From Lentibacillus persicus (GTDB lineage Bacteria; Bacillota; Bacilli; Bacillales; Amphibacillaceae), in the NCBI RefSeq assembly GCF_900112705.1, contig NZ_FOMR01000010.1, positions 1 through 64,000 of the forward strand: a DNA stretch of 64,000 nt, given 5' to 3'. Under the pieces are notes generated by a model, which was not told where the DNA came from, searched no databases, and was given only the letters and a program-made list of their open reading frames with translations. Position numbers and translations under genes: made by a program. This document shows, piece after piece, positions 48,549 through 57,493 of the stretch. The first letter of the stretch is position 1. Each line of letters opens with the position of its first letter.

Positions 48549-49595
48549 TTATTTCCACGTGTCTTCCAAAACCCGCACCCAATTGCTGTATGTGATTTTT
48601 TCCAACGCATCATCGTGAAAACCGTGAGCTTTTAGCCGGTCGATCAGTTTCGGCAGACCTGTGACATCTTTTAAAGCGTCGGGGATGTTGGTGCCATCAA
48701 AATCAGAGCCTAACGCAACATGATCAACACCGAATTTTTCAGCGATGTAGGCCACGTGCCGGACGATTTGCTCAAGTGATATGTCGGTTCCAAGGCCGCC
48801 GTCTTCGCGCAGCATGTTGACTGCATAGTTAATGCCGACAACCCCATTTGACTCGGCGATGGCTTTGAGCTGTTTATCGGTCAGATTCCTTGCAATCGGG
48901 CTGATGGAATGGACGTTGGAATGGGTGGCAACAAGTGGTGCATCTGTAATGGAAGCAACATCCCAAAAACCTTTTTCATTAAGATGGGTGGTATCGATCA
49001 TAACACCAAGTTGATTACATTCACGGACGAGTGCTTTTCCTTCATCAGTGAGCCCCGGGCCTGTATCGGGAGAGGAAGGGTACCGGAATGGGACGCCTTC
49101 TCCGTAAATGTTCGGCCGGCTCCAGACGATACCGAGGGATCTAAGCCCTGCCTGGTAGAGTACATGAAGTGCATCAAAATCAGGATCAATCGCTTCAGCG
49201 CCTTCAATATGAAAAATCGCAGCTGTCACGTCATTTTGGAGGCAGTCCTTTAATTCATCGGCTGTTCTGACGACTTTGAGCTGCCCGTCTGATTCAGCTT
49301 CAAGTCTGAACAATCGGGCAGCCAGTGTATTCGTGTATGCCAAGGCCTGCTCCTGGCTTATAGGCGGCGGCAGCGGCACGTCATAGCCATCTTTGGTAAT
49401 GTGATCTGCCGGCCCGTCATTGTCGTCTTCATTAGGGGTGAAAACGGCGAAAAATCCGCCGCCGAAACTGCTTTTCTGTGCGCGGGGGAGATCAATATGA
49501 CCAGCAGGACTTTCAGTGAAAAAAGACGGGGCATCGGTTGCTTGGAGTCTTAAAAGGGTGTCATTATGGCCATCAAAAATTGGATAGTTTGTCAT
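48549..49595 (-). CDS. M19 (renal-type) dipeptidase
   Basis: A 348-residue zinc dipeptidase. Metal ligands are in FDGHNDTLLRL near 8 (H-x-D), the bridging Glu in HIEGAEAI near 121, and histidines in IDTTHLNEKG near 197 and THSNVHS near 217. GSDFDGTN near 293 closes the set. M19 enzymes hydrolyse dipeptides, including ones with a D-residue. ATG at 49595 follows AAAAGGAGCG; the in-frame ATG at 49616 lies before that site. Confidence 0.9.
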   Translation of the reverse strand: MTNYPIFDGHNDTLLRLQATDAPSFFTESPAGHIDLPRAQKSSFGGGFFAVFTPNEDDNDGPADHITKDGYDVPLPPPISQEQALAYTNTLAARLFRLEAESDGQLKVVRTADELKDCLQNDVTAAIFHIEGAEAIDPDFDALHVLYQAGLRSLGIVWSRPNIYGEGVPFRYPSSPDTGPGLTDEGKALVRECNQLGVMIDTTHLNEKGFWDVASITDAPLVATHSNVHSISPIARNLTDKQLKAIAESNGVVGINYAVNMLREDGGLGTDISLEQIVRHVAYIAEKFGVDHVALGSDFDGTNIPDALKDVTGLPKLIDRLKAHGFHDDALEKITYSNWVRVLEDTWK

Positions 49596-49664
49596 CAAAT
49601 CGCTCCTTTTCGTCATGTAATGGTATCATATCATACATGCCGGGTGAGGCGGAGAGCTGTATCG

Positions 49665-49832
49665 ATATTTCGGTTGACATAGTAGGATTTCGCGTGGTGT
49701 GGCGGCGATATCGGTTGGTTACAGCGGAATTTCGCGTGGTGCAGGCCAGATTTCGATTAGTCAACCGATGATCTCGCTTGGTCCCGGGCTAAATTCGGTT
49801 GGTGTCAGTAAAATATCGCGTGGTTTTAATAA
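49665..49832. repeat. Degenerate 21-bp-period array, 8 units
   Basis: Eight diverged 21-bp units start at 49665, 49686, 49707, 49728, 49749, 49770, 49791 and 49812. Each has a near-constant first half (consensus GATTTCGCGTGGT) and a free second half. The period equals that of the array at 1-147, and the TCGC core is similar to its minus strand. It fills the gap between the divergent dipeptidase and CaCA genes. No coding frame with a ribosome site was found. Confidence 0.8.
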
Positions 49833-49957
49833 AAATGGAAACAGTCAATACATAAAGCGTGAATCAATTGGCGGGAGATGGCATTTGCTTTAAAATGAGC
49901 ATATTGGGGAAGATTAAGTTATGGATCTGCGTCAGCAAGATTAAGGAGTTTTTTACA

Positions 49958-50950
49958 TTGGTATTTATCTGGTTTTTATTAGCAGCTGCACTTACAGTCT
50001 ATACAGCGCGCAAACTATCTGTTTATGCAGATGTGATTAGTGAAAAGACAGCAATGGGCGGGATGATTGTCGGGACAATTCTCCTGGCTGGGGCGACATC
50101 CTTGCCGGAGGTGACGACGAGTTTTTCGGCTGTCATTATTGATAATATTGATATAGCGGTCGGAAATATGCTCGGTTCGAATCTATTTAATGTGTTCATT
50201 CTTGCTGCATTTGATCTCTATTACCGACGACACAGGCTGTTTCATCTGGCAAGCAGCAATCATAAATATACCGCATTTCTTGGGTTGTTCTTGATGATTT
50301 TAGTATCAGTCGCACTGATTGCGGGAATCGATTACACGGTGGTTGGAATCGGTCTGGATGCATTGATCATAATGTTGACCTATATCATTGGGATGGCTGT
50401 AATCAGCCGTATGCCCTCACCGGAGATCACTGAACATGAGGCAGGACAATCAGAACCAAAACCCGCAAATAAGAAAGACATTTCAGCCAAGCATGCGATA
50501 GTCGGTTTTATTATTGCAGCCATCTTCATACTCGGTGCCGGGACGCTGCTCTCGATAACAGGTGATAAAATTGCAGTTGTAACAGGCATGGGCTCCAGTT
50601 TTGTCGGGAGTTTTTTGATTGCAGCAACGACCTCGCTTCCTGAGGGCGTCTCTGTTTTATCAGCATTACGTTTAAAAAACGTCAATTTAGCAGTTGGTGC
50701 GATTCTTGGCAGCAATATGCTGAATATGTTTATCCTGGCAGCATCTGATGTGGTTTACCAAAAAGGGTCGATTTTTTCTGATGGTTCTTCGTCGCATTTG
50801 CTGACAGCTATTGGTGGTTCACTGCTTGTTGTTGTTATTATATGGGCGTTTATGCGAAAACGTTCACCATCGCTTTGGAGTTACAGTGTGCCGTCGATTT
50901 TAACGGTCCTTGGCTATTTTGTTGTACAGTATCTCGTGTTTTACAGTTGA
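49958..50950 (+). CDS. CaCA-family sodium/calcium exchanger-like protein
   Basis: A 330-residue membrane protein with ten to eleven helices in two homologous halves. Each half carries an alpha repeat: GATSLPEVTTSFSA near 45 with GNMLGSNLFNVFILA near 67, and ATTSLPEGVSVLSA near 225 with GAILGSNMLNMFILA near 247. These Glu/Asn positions coordinate the cation in the family (YrbG type). Start is TTG at 49958, eight bases after AAGGAG; a longer frame from 49859 has no ribosome site. Confidence 0.88.
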   Translation: MVFIWFLLAAALTVYTARKLSVYADVISEKTAMGGMIVGTILLAGATSLPEVTTSFSAVIIDNIDIAVGNMLGSNLFNVFILAAFDLYYRRHRLFHLASSNHKYTAFLGLFLMILVSVALIAGIDYTVVGIGLDALIIMLTYIIGMAVISRMPSPEITEHEAGQSEPKPANKKDISAKHAIVGFIIAAIFILGAGTLLSITGDKIAVVTGMGSSFVGSFLIAATTSLPEGVSVLSALRLKNVNLAVGAILGSNMLNMFILAASDVVYQKGSIFSDGSSSHLLTAIGGSLLVVVIIWAFMRKRSPSLWSYSVPSILTVLGYFVVQYLVFYS

Positions 50951-51068
50951 GAGGTTACTGGGAGGTGTGGATAAGCAGGTCTAAGGTTTAGCGGGCATTG
51001 TTCAGGGAAAAAGTAAATAGCATCATCATCTGGACATAAAGCGTTTAGGCGAAAGGAGATGAAAGCAT

Positions 51069-51785
51069 ATGGCAGAGCAAAAAGTTAAATTGCTTAAAAA
51101 GGAAGAAATTGCAAAAGACACAATGGCGTTTCATTGGGAAGTGCCGGAGGGGTTTGAGTTTAAAGCCGGCCAATTCGGTGATTTCACCTTAATTAATCCG
51201 AGCGAAACCGATGACAAAGGAAATAGCCGAGAGTTTTCCTTTGTGCATGCCCCTTCCGAAAACGCATTAACGACAGCCACAAGAATACGGGATACAGCTT
51301 TTAAACGGGAGCTGAGCAATTTGGCAGAAGGAGAAGTTGTGAATTTTGAAGGACCGATCGGTGATTTCAAATTGCATAAAACTGAATCAACACCAGCTGT
51401 CTTCTTAATTGGCGGCATTGGCGTCACAGCTATTCGAAGTATGATCGCTGAAGCTACAAAACAACAAACGAACCATCATATGACACTTCTCCATTCCAAT
51501 AGCAGACCGGAGGATGCTCCGTTTCAGGATGACTTTAAAAAATTTGAAGAACAAAATAAAAATTTCAAGTTCGTTCCTGTTATGACACAAGTTGATTCAG
51601 CTGAATGGAAGGGCGAAACCGGCCATATTGATGAAGACATGCTGAAGCGTTATGTTTCAGATGTGAACGAACCGATTTATTATCTTTCAGGCCCAGGCGG
51701 CATGGTCAATGCGATGTATGACATGCTAGTGGAAGCTGGCGTGAACGAGGACAATATTCGGGCAGAGGAATTTTACGGCTATTAA
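51069..51785 (+). CDS. FAD-dependent oxidoreductase (ferredoxin reductase-like)
   Basis: A 238-residue FNR-fold protein. The FAD-binding stretch is REFSFVHAP near 55 (variant of RxYS) and the NAD(P) site is LIGGIGVTAIRSM near 116, with a C-terminal YYLSGPGGMV near 200. No iron-sulfur domain is fused, so it probably passes electrons to a separate carrier; a flavodoxin lies nearby but is not in the same operon. AAAGGAG stands before the ATG. Confidence 0.85.
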   Translation: MAEQKVKLLKKEEIAKDTMAFHWEVPEGFEFKAGQFGDFTLINPSETDDKGNSREFSFVHAPSENALTTATRIRDTAFKRELSNLAEGEVVNFEGPIGDFKLHKTESTPAVFLIGGIGVTAIRSMIAEATKQQTNHHMTLLHSNSRPEDAPFQDDFKKFEEQNKNFKFVPVMTQVDSAEWKGETGHIDEDMLKRYVSDVNEPIYYLSGPGGMVNAMYDMLVEAGVNEDNIRAEEFYGY

Positions 51786-51802
51786 TAATGATTCAATCCA
51801 AA

Positions 51803-51841
51803 AAAACTGTCATGGTACACGCTACCGTGACAGTTTTTTTT
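51803..51841 (+). terminator. Terminator after the flavin reductase
   Basis: AAACTGTCATGGTA pairs with TACCGTGACAGTTT (one mismatch-type pair), followed by a run of T. Confidence 0.92.
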
Positions 51842-51902
51842 CGTACTGAAGAAACTGGAGATAGTATAATGTATAATAGGAGTTAAAAGGAGGGCAGTGA
51901 AT

Positions 51903-52787
51903 TTGAATAAAAAGACATTTATCTTTGCGTTCATAACAATTATTATTTGGGGGTCCACTTTCGCTGCCATCCGGGCAAGTCTTCATGGCGGTTACAGTTC
52001 CGGGCATTTAGTACTGACGCGGTTTTTAATCGCATCAGGTGCTTTTGCACTTTATGCTTTATTGCCGGGAACGAAATTCGGGATGCCGAAAAAAGAAGAT
52101 CTTATTAAAATACTAGTCCTCGGATGGGTCGGCATTACCGTTTATCATACCGGTATTACCTTCGGCGAGCAGACAGTCGGAGCCGGTGCGACTGCTATGA
52201 TTGTTGCATCAGCACCGATATTCACGGCAATTATTGCAATTTTTGCATTAAATGAATATCCGAGCTTCTTCGGATGGATCGGGCTTGGCGTTGGGTTTAT
52301 CGGGATTTTCCTGATTACACTTGGTACAGCTGGGTCAGGCTTCACTATGACGTCGGGAGCGGTGCTGATCGTTATCGCAACGATTGCCACTTCAATCTTT
52401 TTTGTGTTTCAAAAAACATTGCTGCCAAAGTACCGGCCGGTTGAATTGACCGCCTATTTCACTTGGGCGGGGACGCTTCCGCTCTTATTATTTTCACCCG
52501 GGCTTCTTCAGACAATAGAGGGCGCAACGCTTGAAGCTCATTTAGCGGCGGTGTATGTCGGTATTTTTCCCGCAGCAATTGCTTATGTACTGTGGGCCAT
52601 TGCGCTTTCGTCAGGGAGAGTGGGGGCAGTAACAAGCTTAATGTACATCGAGCCGGTGTTTGCGATTATTGTGGCTTGGATTTGGCTTAGAGAACTGCCA
52701 AGTATGCTTTCAGTAATAGGTGGGACGATTGCCATTTCCAGTGTCTTTTTGGTAAATATTTTTGAACGCAAACGCCGGGCACAATAA
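51903..52787 (+). CDS. EamA-family (DMT) permease
   Basis: A 294-residue membrane protein with ten helices and two EamA repeats (WGSTFAAIRASL near 18; VLWAIALSSGRVGAVTSLMYIEPVFA near 225-250). The family exports amino acids or metabolites; substrate unknown. TTG at 51903 is preferred because AAAGGAGGG lies eight bases before it; the GTG at 51897 is too near. TATAAT occurs about 30 bp upstream of the start. Confidence 0.88.
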   Translation: MNKKTFIFAFITIIIWGSTFAAIRASLHGGYSSGHLVLTRFLIASGAFALYALLPGTKFGMPKKEDLIKILVLGWVGITVYHTGITFGEQTVGAGATAMIVASAPIFTAIIAIFALNEYPSFFGWIGLGVGFIGIFLITLGTAGSGFTMTSGAVLIVIATIATSIFFVFQKTLLPKYRPVELTAYFTWAGTLPLLLFSPGLLQTIEGATLEAHLAAVYVGIFPAAIAYVLWAIALSSGRVGAVTSLMYIEPVFAIIVAWIWLRELPSMLSVIGGTIAISSVFLVNIFERKRRAQ

Positions 52788-52795
52788 CAAATCAC

Positions 52796-52833
52796 AAAAA
52801 AACGCGAAATCCCTGGAAGGATTCCGCGTTTTG
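52796..52833. terminator. Bidirectional terminator
   Basis: AACGCGAAATCC with GGATTCCGCGTT (one mismatch), A-run before and TTTTG after, between the convergent EamA and flavodoxin genes. Confidence 0.85.
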
Positions 52834-52836
52834 TAT

Positions 52837-53280
52837 TTACTTAAGATTGATGACCGCATCTGCAAAAGCGGTGCCATGTTCAATATCTTTATCATCCGGT
52901 TCCAGTTCGAATTTGAACTTTTCTTCATGCACGGTGGCGCCGCGTTCTTTTGCTTTCGCTGTCAGCGTATCAATTGCCGGCCCATATATATCATAATAGG
53001 CGTCACACGAACCGAAAACGCCAACTGTTTTTCCGGTTAAATCAACATCATCTAAATCGAAGTAGAAATCTTCCACTTCAAACGGAATATCATCGTCCCA
53101 TGAATAAGACCCAAACAGGATGCTGTCAAACTCTTCCAGACGTGCTGGCTCGATCGGGTCGAGATCGAATGATTTGTGCTCTACCTCATGGCCGTTTGCC
53201 TTCAAATGTTCGGTCATTTCCTCCGCCATGATTTCAGTGCTGCCTGTCAGACTTGCGTATAATACTAAGACTTTTGCCAT
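52837..53280 (-). CDS. Flavodoxin
   Basis: A 147-residue FMN electron carrier of the YkuN/YkuP type. The phosphate loop is YASLTGSTEIMAE near 8-20, the FMN-flanking aromatic is in GSYSWDDD near 58 and GSCDAYYD near 90. Highly acidic. CAAGGAGATGATAGG precedes the ATG. Single gene. Confidence 0.93.
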   Translation of the reverse strand: MAKVLVLYASLTGSTEIMAEEMTEHLKANGHEVEHKSFDLDPIEPARLEEFDSILFGSYSWDDDIPFEVEDFYFDLDDVDLTGKTVGVFGSCDAYYDIYGPAIDTLTAKAKERGATVHEEKFKFELEPDDKDIEHGTAFADAVINLK

Positions 53281-53384
53281 GTCCTATCATCTCCTTGTAC
53301 TTGCTAGCCTTCGTATATTATACATTCTGATGAGAATTGGTTTCAATTAAAACATGACATCTTTATGAAAGTTAAATGGAAAAC

Positions 53385-53813
53385 TTATTCGATTCCATTA
53401 TAATAATCCTCAAGAAAGGCCTGTTCAAAAGGTTTCTCTACCACATTGTAAAATTTATGACTGATTAAAATTTTCTCATCAAAAATAACAATAAAATCCA
53501 TTTTATCATCATGTTCAGCATATAAATAAACCATACTTGCGCTCATCGGAAGTTCCGAAGGCTCGTCGCCCCTTATTCTTTCGTAGCTTAATAAATTCAT
53601 GTAATCAACGAATGCTTTTATTTTATCGGGGTCCTCGGTTGTTTTATAGATGCTTTCAGCAGGAAGGGATAATTTTAATTCTGTAATCGCTTGCGGATCA
53701 ACATTGAGTGTATCCGTGAATTGCCGCAAATTCCAATCAACTTGCATGAGAAACGCCAATAGAGCGGTAGCGGTTACAATCACCACGTATGCTATTTTCT
53801 TCATCAGCCTCAC
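53385..53813 (-). CDS. Hypothetical exported or membrane-anchored protein
   Basis: A 142-residue protein with an N-terminal hydrophobic segment (about 5-22) and an extracellular alpha/beta domain of about 115 residues. The first codon given is GTG; an ATG three codons later (53804) is an equally likely start but lies very near the GAGG. The tail FDEKILISHKFYNVVEKPFE recalls small Bacillus lipoprotein-like domains of unknown function. No firm family. Monocistronic. Confidence 0.6.
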   Translation of the reverse strand: MRLMKKIAYVVIVTATALLAFLMQVDWNLRQFTDTLNVDPQAITELKLSLPAESIYKTTEDPDKIKAFVDYMNLLSYERIRGDEPSELPMSASMVYLYAEHDDKMDFIVIFDEKILISHKFYNVVEKPFEQAFLEDYYNGIE

Positions 53814-54078
53814 ATCCGGTGTTTAGATTTGTTCTTACTCTAAGTATGCAGGCAAAGGTTATTTTTTCACTTGATGCACATCAATTTTCGAAAAAAAACA
53901 CTGTAACATGTGAGTAATTTGGGTTTGGTCCTGCGAATGACGGGAAATGAAATAGTAAGCAGGACTTTTTGCATAATAGATGAGATTAAAAAAGTACAAG
54001 TAAATCGTCTCTATTCAGAGTAAATGCGTGCAAGATCCGCCTATTTGTCATTAACCATTCAAAATGTACAAATAAAGA

Positions 54079-54252
54079 TTGACACTTCGGAATTTCATGA
54101 ATATAATGTAATTAACCTTATGTCGACAATCGACAAGCTAGTCCTTTTTCCTTACAGATAGATTCACTCGTTTTATTTTTTTACCCTATCAATATATCTC
54201 ATCGAGAAGCACCATTTCTCTTATGTGTCGACAAAAAAGAAAGCGCTTACCA
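54079..54252 (+). promoter_or_regulatory. doeA promoter, GntR operators and cre-like site
   Basis: TTGACA (54079-54084), 17 bp, TATAAT (54102-54107): a perfect promoter. TGTCGACAATCGACA (54121-54135) is a perfect palindrome (arms TGTCGA/TCGACA, spacer CAA), identical to the site before gntR. A second partial copy, TGTCGACAAAAAAGA, lies at 54226-54240. AGAAAGCGCTTACC (about 54238-54251) fits the CcpA cre pattern with one mismatch in the outer TG. The 265 bp before 54079 show nothing recognisable. Confidence 0.8.
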
Positions 54253-54288
54253 AAGGCGGCGAAAAGGAACGACGGGGAGGGATAATCT

Positions 54289-55476
54289 ATGTTGGCATTT
54301 CCTATTTCTGAATATCACGAACGTTTAAACAAAACGAAACACAAAATGGCTCAGGCCGGGGTTGATTTGCTGATTGTTACGGACCCTGCAAACATGAACT
54401 ATTTAACAGGGTATGATGCGTGGTCGTTTTACGTGCACCAGATGCTCCTTGTGGCGCTCGAGGAAGAACAGCCGATTTGGGTAGGACGCGGCCAGGATGC
54501 GAATGCCGCGCTCCATACGACATGGCTGGAGGAAGACCGCATCATTTCATATGGGGATGACTATGTCCAGTCATCTGTGAAGCATCCAATGGATTTTGTA
54601 TGTGATATTTTGAAGCAGAATAACTATGATACTAAAACAATCGCCGTTGAGATGGATGCTTACTATTTTACGGCCAAGAATTATGTGTGTTTAACACAAG
54701 GGCTGCCGAATGCCACATTTAAAGACGGAACAAACATGGTAAACTGGGTGCGCATTATTAAATCAGATCGTGAAATAGCTTATTTGAAACAAGCTGCCCG
54801 GATCTCTGAAAATGCCATGCAGGTGGCATTTGATATGATAAATGAAGGTGTGAGGGAATGTGACGTCGTTGCGGAAATATCCCATGCACAAATCAGCGGC
54901 ACCGAGGATTTTGGCGGTGACTACCCGTCAATTGTGCCACTCTTGCCAACCGGTGAAAAAACATCAGCATCCCATCTGACGTGGACGGATGATCGATTTA
55001 AGGATGGCGATCCTGTCATAATCGAATTGGCTGGCGTATACCGGCGTTATCATTCACCGCTTGCCCGAACAGTGGTGATAGGAAGACCTTCAGAAGATAT
55101 GCAGTACGTCTCGGACATTGTCCTTAATGGCATCAATACGACGCTTGACGCGGTGCGTCCCGGTATAACATGCGGGGAACTGGAAGGCGTCTGGCGCAGT
55201 GTTATTGAAAAAAGCGGCATTCGTAAAGAATCAAGAATGGGTTATTCAGTGGGGCTCAATTATCCGCCTGATTGGGGTGAGCATACAGCGAGCCTTAGAC
55301 CTGAAGACGAGACGGTTCTGGAACCAAACATGACATTTCATTTGATCCCGGGTATCTGGATGGAGAAAATGGGAGTGGAAATTAGTGAATCATTTCGTGT
55401 GACTGAATCAGGCTGTGAAGTTCTTGCCGAGTTTCCGCGGGAGCTCATGGTCAAACCAAACATCCGGCTGGCATGA
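54289..55476 (+). CDS. doeA: Ectoine hydrolase
   Basis: Opens the ectoine ring to N-acetyl-L-2,4-diaminobutyrate, the first step of ectoine degradation (DoeA/EutD). A 395-residue creatinase/aminopeptidase-P-fold protein. The sequence closely follows known DoeA: LIVTDPANMNYLTGYDAWSF near 28-47, VGRGQDANAA near 64, FGGDYPSIVPLLPTG near 206-220, RRYHSPLARTV near 256 and GLNYPPDWGEHTASLRPED near 322-340. It does not keep the full metal set of true aminopeptidase P, as expected. It has its own promoter with the regulon palindrome, separate from the rest of the pathway. Confidence 0.92.
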   Translation: MLAFPISEYHERLNKTKHKMAQAGVDLLIVTDPANMNYLTGYDAWSFYVHQMLLVALEEEQPIWVGRGQDANAALHTTWLEEDRIISYGDDYVQSSVKHPMDFVCDILKQNNYDTKTIAVEMDAYYFTAKNYVCLTQGLPNATFKDGTNMVNWVRIIKSDREIAYLKQAARISENAMQVAFDMINEGVRECDVVAEISHAQISGTEDFGGDYPSIVPLLPTGEKTSASHLTWTDDRFKDGDPVIIELAGVYRRYHSPLARTVVIGRPSEDMQYVSDIVLNGINTTLDAVRPGITCGELEGVWRSVIEKSGIRKESRMGYSVGLNYPPDWGEHTASLRPEDETVLEPNMTFHLIPGIWMEKMGVEISESFRVTESGCEVLAEFPRELMVKPNIRLA

Positions 55477-55538
55477 CACTTCAGTGCTAAGGAGCTGGCT
55501 TGAATATGATAGCTGTTTGTTATCATTATGCTTTTAAT

Positions 55539-55578
55539 TAAAACAGCCGTACAAGGCAAGCGAAGTACGGCTGTTTTT
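55539..55578. terminator. Bidirectional terminator after doeA
   Basis: AAAACAGCCGTAC pairs with GTACGGCTGTTTT, with T-run on the plus side and A-run on the other, between convergent doeA and the D-2-hydroxyacid dehydrogenase. Confidence 0.93.
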
Positions 55579-55585
55579 GTGTGTT

Positions 55586-56569
55586 TCACGCTTTTTTTAT
55601 TGATTCAGGATTAACTAAATTCGGCGGATTCTCGCCGTTTATGCCCGCTTCAAGGTTCTTGGCGGCAAGTTCTGACATGGCAAGTTCGGTTTCGTGTGTG
55701 GACGAGCCAATATGCGGTGTTGTCACCACGTTTTTCATCTTCAGGAGCGGGTTATCGGGCTCAACTGGTTCGTTTTCAAATACATCAAGAGCCGCAGCTG
55801 CTATTTCGCCATCTTCAAGGGCTTTAATCAGGTCTTTTTCCACAATTGTTTTGCCGCGGGAGCCGTTAACGAAAATAGCCGAGTTTTTCATCAGCTGAAA
55901 CTCCCGAAAGCCGAGCATTTCTTCTGTTTCCGACGTCAGTGGCGTGATCATGCAGACAAAATCGGATTCCTGAAGCAGTTCATCCAGCTCGCGATAGCCT
56001 GCAGAAAAAGTTGCTTCAGCATCTTGCTTCCGGCTGCGGCTGTGATAAAGGATAGCCATGTCAAATCCAAAGTGGGCACGCTGGGCAATGGCTTTTCCAA
56101 TCCGGCCCATCCCAATGATACCGAGCGTTTTATGGTGAATGTTTGTCCCGTAATGTTCTTCACCAATTGCTTCAGTCTGCCAGTTTCCATTTTTGACAAA
56201 TTGGTCAAGCTCCGGAATGCGTCTCGCCGCTGCTGTAAGTATGCTGAAAACGGCGTCTGCCACTGTATCGGTAAGAATGCCCGGTGTGTTAGTGGCCATA
56301 ATTTGCCGCTTGTTCATTTCCTCTATATCCAGGTTATTGTATCCGACCGAGACATTACTGACGACCTTTAAGTTTGGTGCGTTTTCGAGCAGGTCACGGT
56401 CAACAGGGGTTTCAAGCCCAATAATTCCTTCCGCGTCTTTTAGATGTTCCAAAAACGCCGGGTCTTTTTTTGTATCGACGTTTTCAAAAAAATGGACGTC
56501 GTACTTTTCTTTTAAATCATCCAGAACCGGCTGTTCAACACGGTTATAGGCTATAATTTTCTTTTTCAA
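55586..56569 (-). CDS. D-2-hydroxyacid dehydrogenase
   Basis: A 327-residue NAD(P)-dependent dehydrogenase of the glyoxylate/hydroxypyruvate/2-ketogluconate reductase group. Rossmann motif GIIGMGRIGKAIAQRA near 147, catalytic Arg in VNGSRGKTI near 230, Glu in DVFENEP near 259, His in TPHIGSST near 280. TTG at 56569 is taken as start because GGAGGGA lies five bases before it. It is transcribed divergently from gntR and convergently to doeA, inside the ectoine block; a role on a hydroxy or keto acid from hydroxyectoine is possible but unproven. Confidence 0.88.
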   Translation of the reverse strand: MKKKIIAYNRVEQPVLDDLKEKYDVHFFENVDTKKDPAFLEHLKDAEGIIGLETPVDRDLLENAPNLKVVSNVSVGYNNLDIEEMNKRQIMATNTPGILTDTVADAVFSILTAAARRIPELDQFVKNGNWQTEAIGEEHYGTNIHHKTLGIIGMGRIGKAIAQRAHFGFDMAILYHSRSRKQDAEATFSAGYRELDELLQESDFVCMITPLTSETEEMLGFREFQLMKNSAIFVNGSRGKTIVEKDLIKALEDGEIAAAALDVFENEPVEPDNPLLKMKNVVTTPHIGSSTHETELAMSELAAKNLEAGINGENPPNLVNPESIKKA

Positions 56570-56710
56570 GTCAATCCCTCCATTTTGCGTCACAGTTTTT
56601 AATCCTGTAACAGGTAAAGAGCTACAAAATTTTATTATAAAGTGCCTTTCTTTTAAAATAGACGCAAATCAGAACTAAGTCAATTAATTTCAAATTATCT
56701 AAAATTTTTG

Positions 56711-56771
56711 TTGACAATGAAATGGTGCTAAATTATGATGAGTGTAGGATGTTTTTTGTCGACAATCGACA
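56711..56771 (+). promoter_or_regulatory. Promoter and operator of the gntR-doeDC operon
   Basis: TTGACA (56711-56716), 17 bp, TATGAT (56734-56739). TGTCGACAATCGACA (56757-56771) lies 17 bp after the -10, identical in all 15 bases to the site before doeA and placed to block transcription. The likely binder is the FCD regulator encoded next. Confidence 0.85.
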
Positions 56772-56809
56772 CTGAACAAAAAGACATTTCCAGAAAGGAG
56801 CAGTTGGTT

Positions 56810-57490
56810 TTGCAGCCTATCAATAGCGCCATTATGCAAAAACCATTAAGCGAACTGATTGCTGATGAACTGAAGCATAAGATTTGGAATGAAGAGATTC
56901 AGTTTGGTGAGAGGCTCCTGGAAACCGATTTGGCGGAAAGTTACGATGTCAGCCGAAGTACAATCAGAGAAGCGCTGAAAATACTTGAAAGTGAAGAACT
57001 TGTTGTCAGTCAGGCACGAAAAGGAACCTATGTTGCTGATTTCACCAACCACGATGTCAATGAAATGATTGAATTAAGAACGCTTTTAGAATCACATGCA
57101 TTTAAGCAGGCAGTAGCACGCCTTAAACCTGAAGACACGGCAAAACTGGAAGCCATTGTAAACGAAATGAAACAAAAGGCAGACGAAAATGACTGGAATG
57201 GTTTATTCGATTTGGATATGACATTTCATAGTTATGTCGTTGGGTTGTGCGGGAATACAAGAATTATTAAGATTTATGATTCCCTTCAAGTACAGATCAG
57301 AACATTTTTAATGCATCTGGACAGGTACTACTCAAGCCCGCAAGCGTTTTATAATGAGCACAAGCAATTGCTTGAGGCATTAGTCTCAAAGGATGGGCAT
57401 ATTGTGAATGGGAGAGTCAGAGAACACATTGAGTATGTCGAGACTAAGCTGCTGGGAAAAAATAGTGATATAGATTATAAGGAGGTATGA
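56810..57490 (+). CDS. GntR/FCD-family regulator of the ectoine cluster
   Basis: A 226-residue regulator. The winged helix is about residues 10-75 (DLAESYDVSRSTIREALKILE near 38-58) and the FCD effector domain about 80-215 (ELRTLLESHAF near 84, with metal/ligand histidines around FHSYVVG and EHKQLLEA). It is not of the MocR type known as EnuR in proteobacteria. TTG at 56810 is nine bases after AAAGGAG; longer frames start upstream of the operator. First gene of the operon and probably self-regulated. Confidence 0.88.
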   Translation: MQPINSAIMQKPLSELIADELKHKIWNEEIQFGERLLETDLAESYDVSRSTIREALKILESEELVVSQARKGTYVADFTNHDVNEMIELRTLLESHAFKQAVARLKPEDTAKLEAIVNEMKQKADENDWNGLFDLDMTFHSYVVGLCGNTRIIKIYDSLQVQIRTFLMHLDRYYSSPQAFYNEHKQLLEALVSKDGHIVNGRVREHIEYVETKLLGKNSDIDYKEV

Positions 57491-57493
57491 CAA

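Noticed and set aside
49859-49957. N-terminal extension of the CaCA exchanger
   Set aside because: No ribosome site before 49859, and the extension does not resemble the family; TTG 49958 follows AAGGAG.
56735-56809. Longer N-terminus of the GntR regulator
   Set aside because: The upstream extension would begin at the -10 hexamer and include the operator; the TTG at 56810 has a proper ribosome site.
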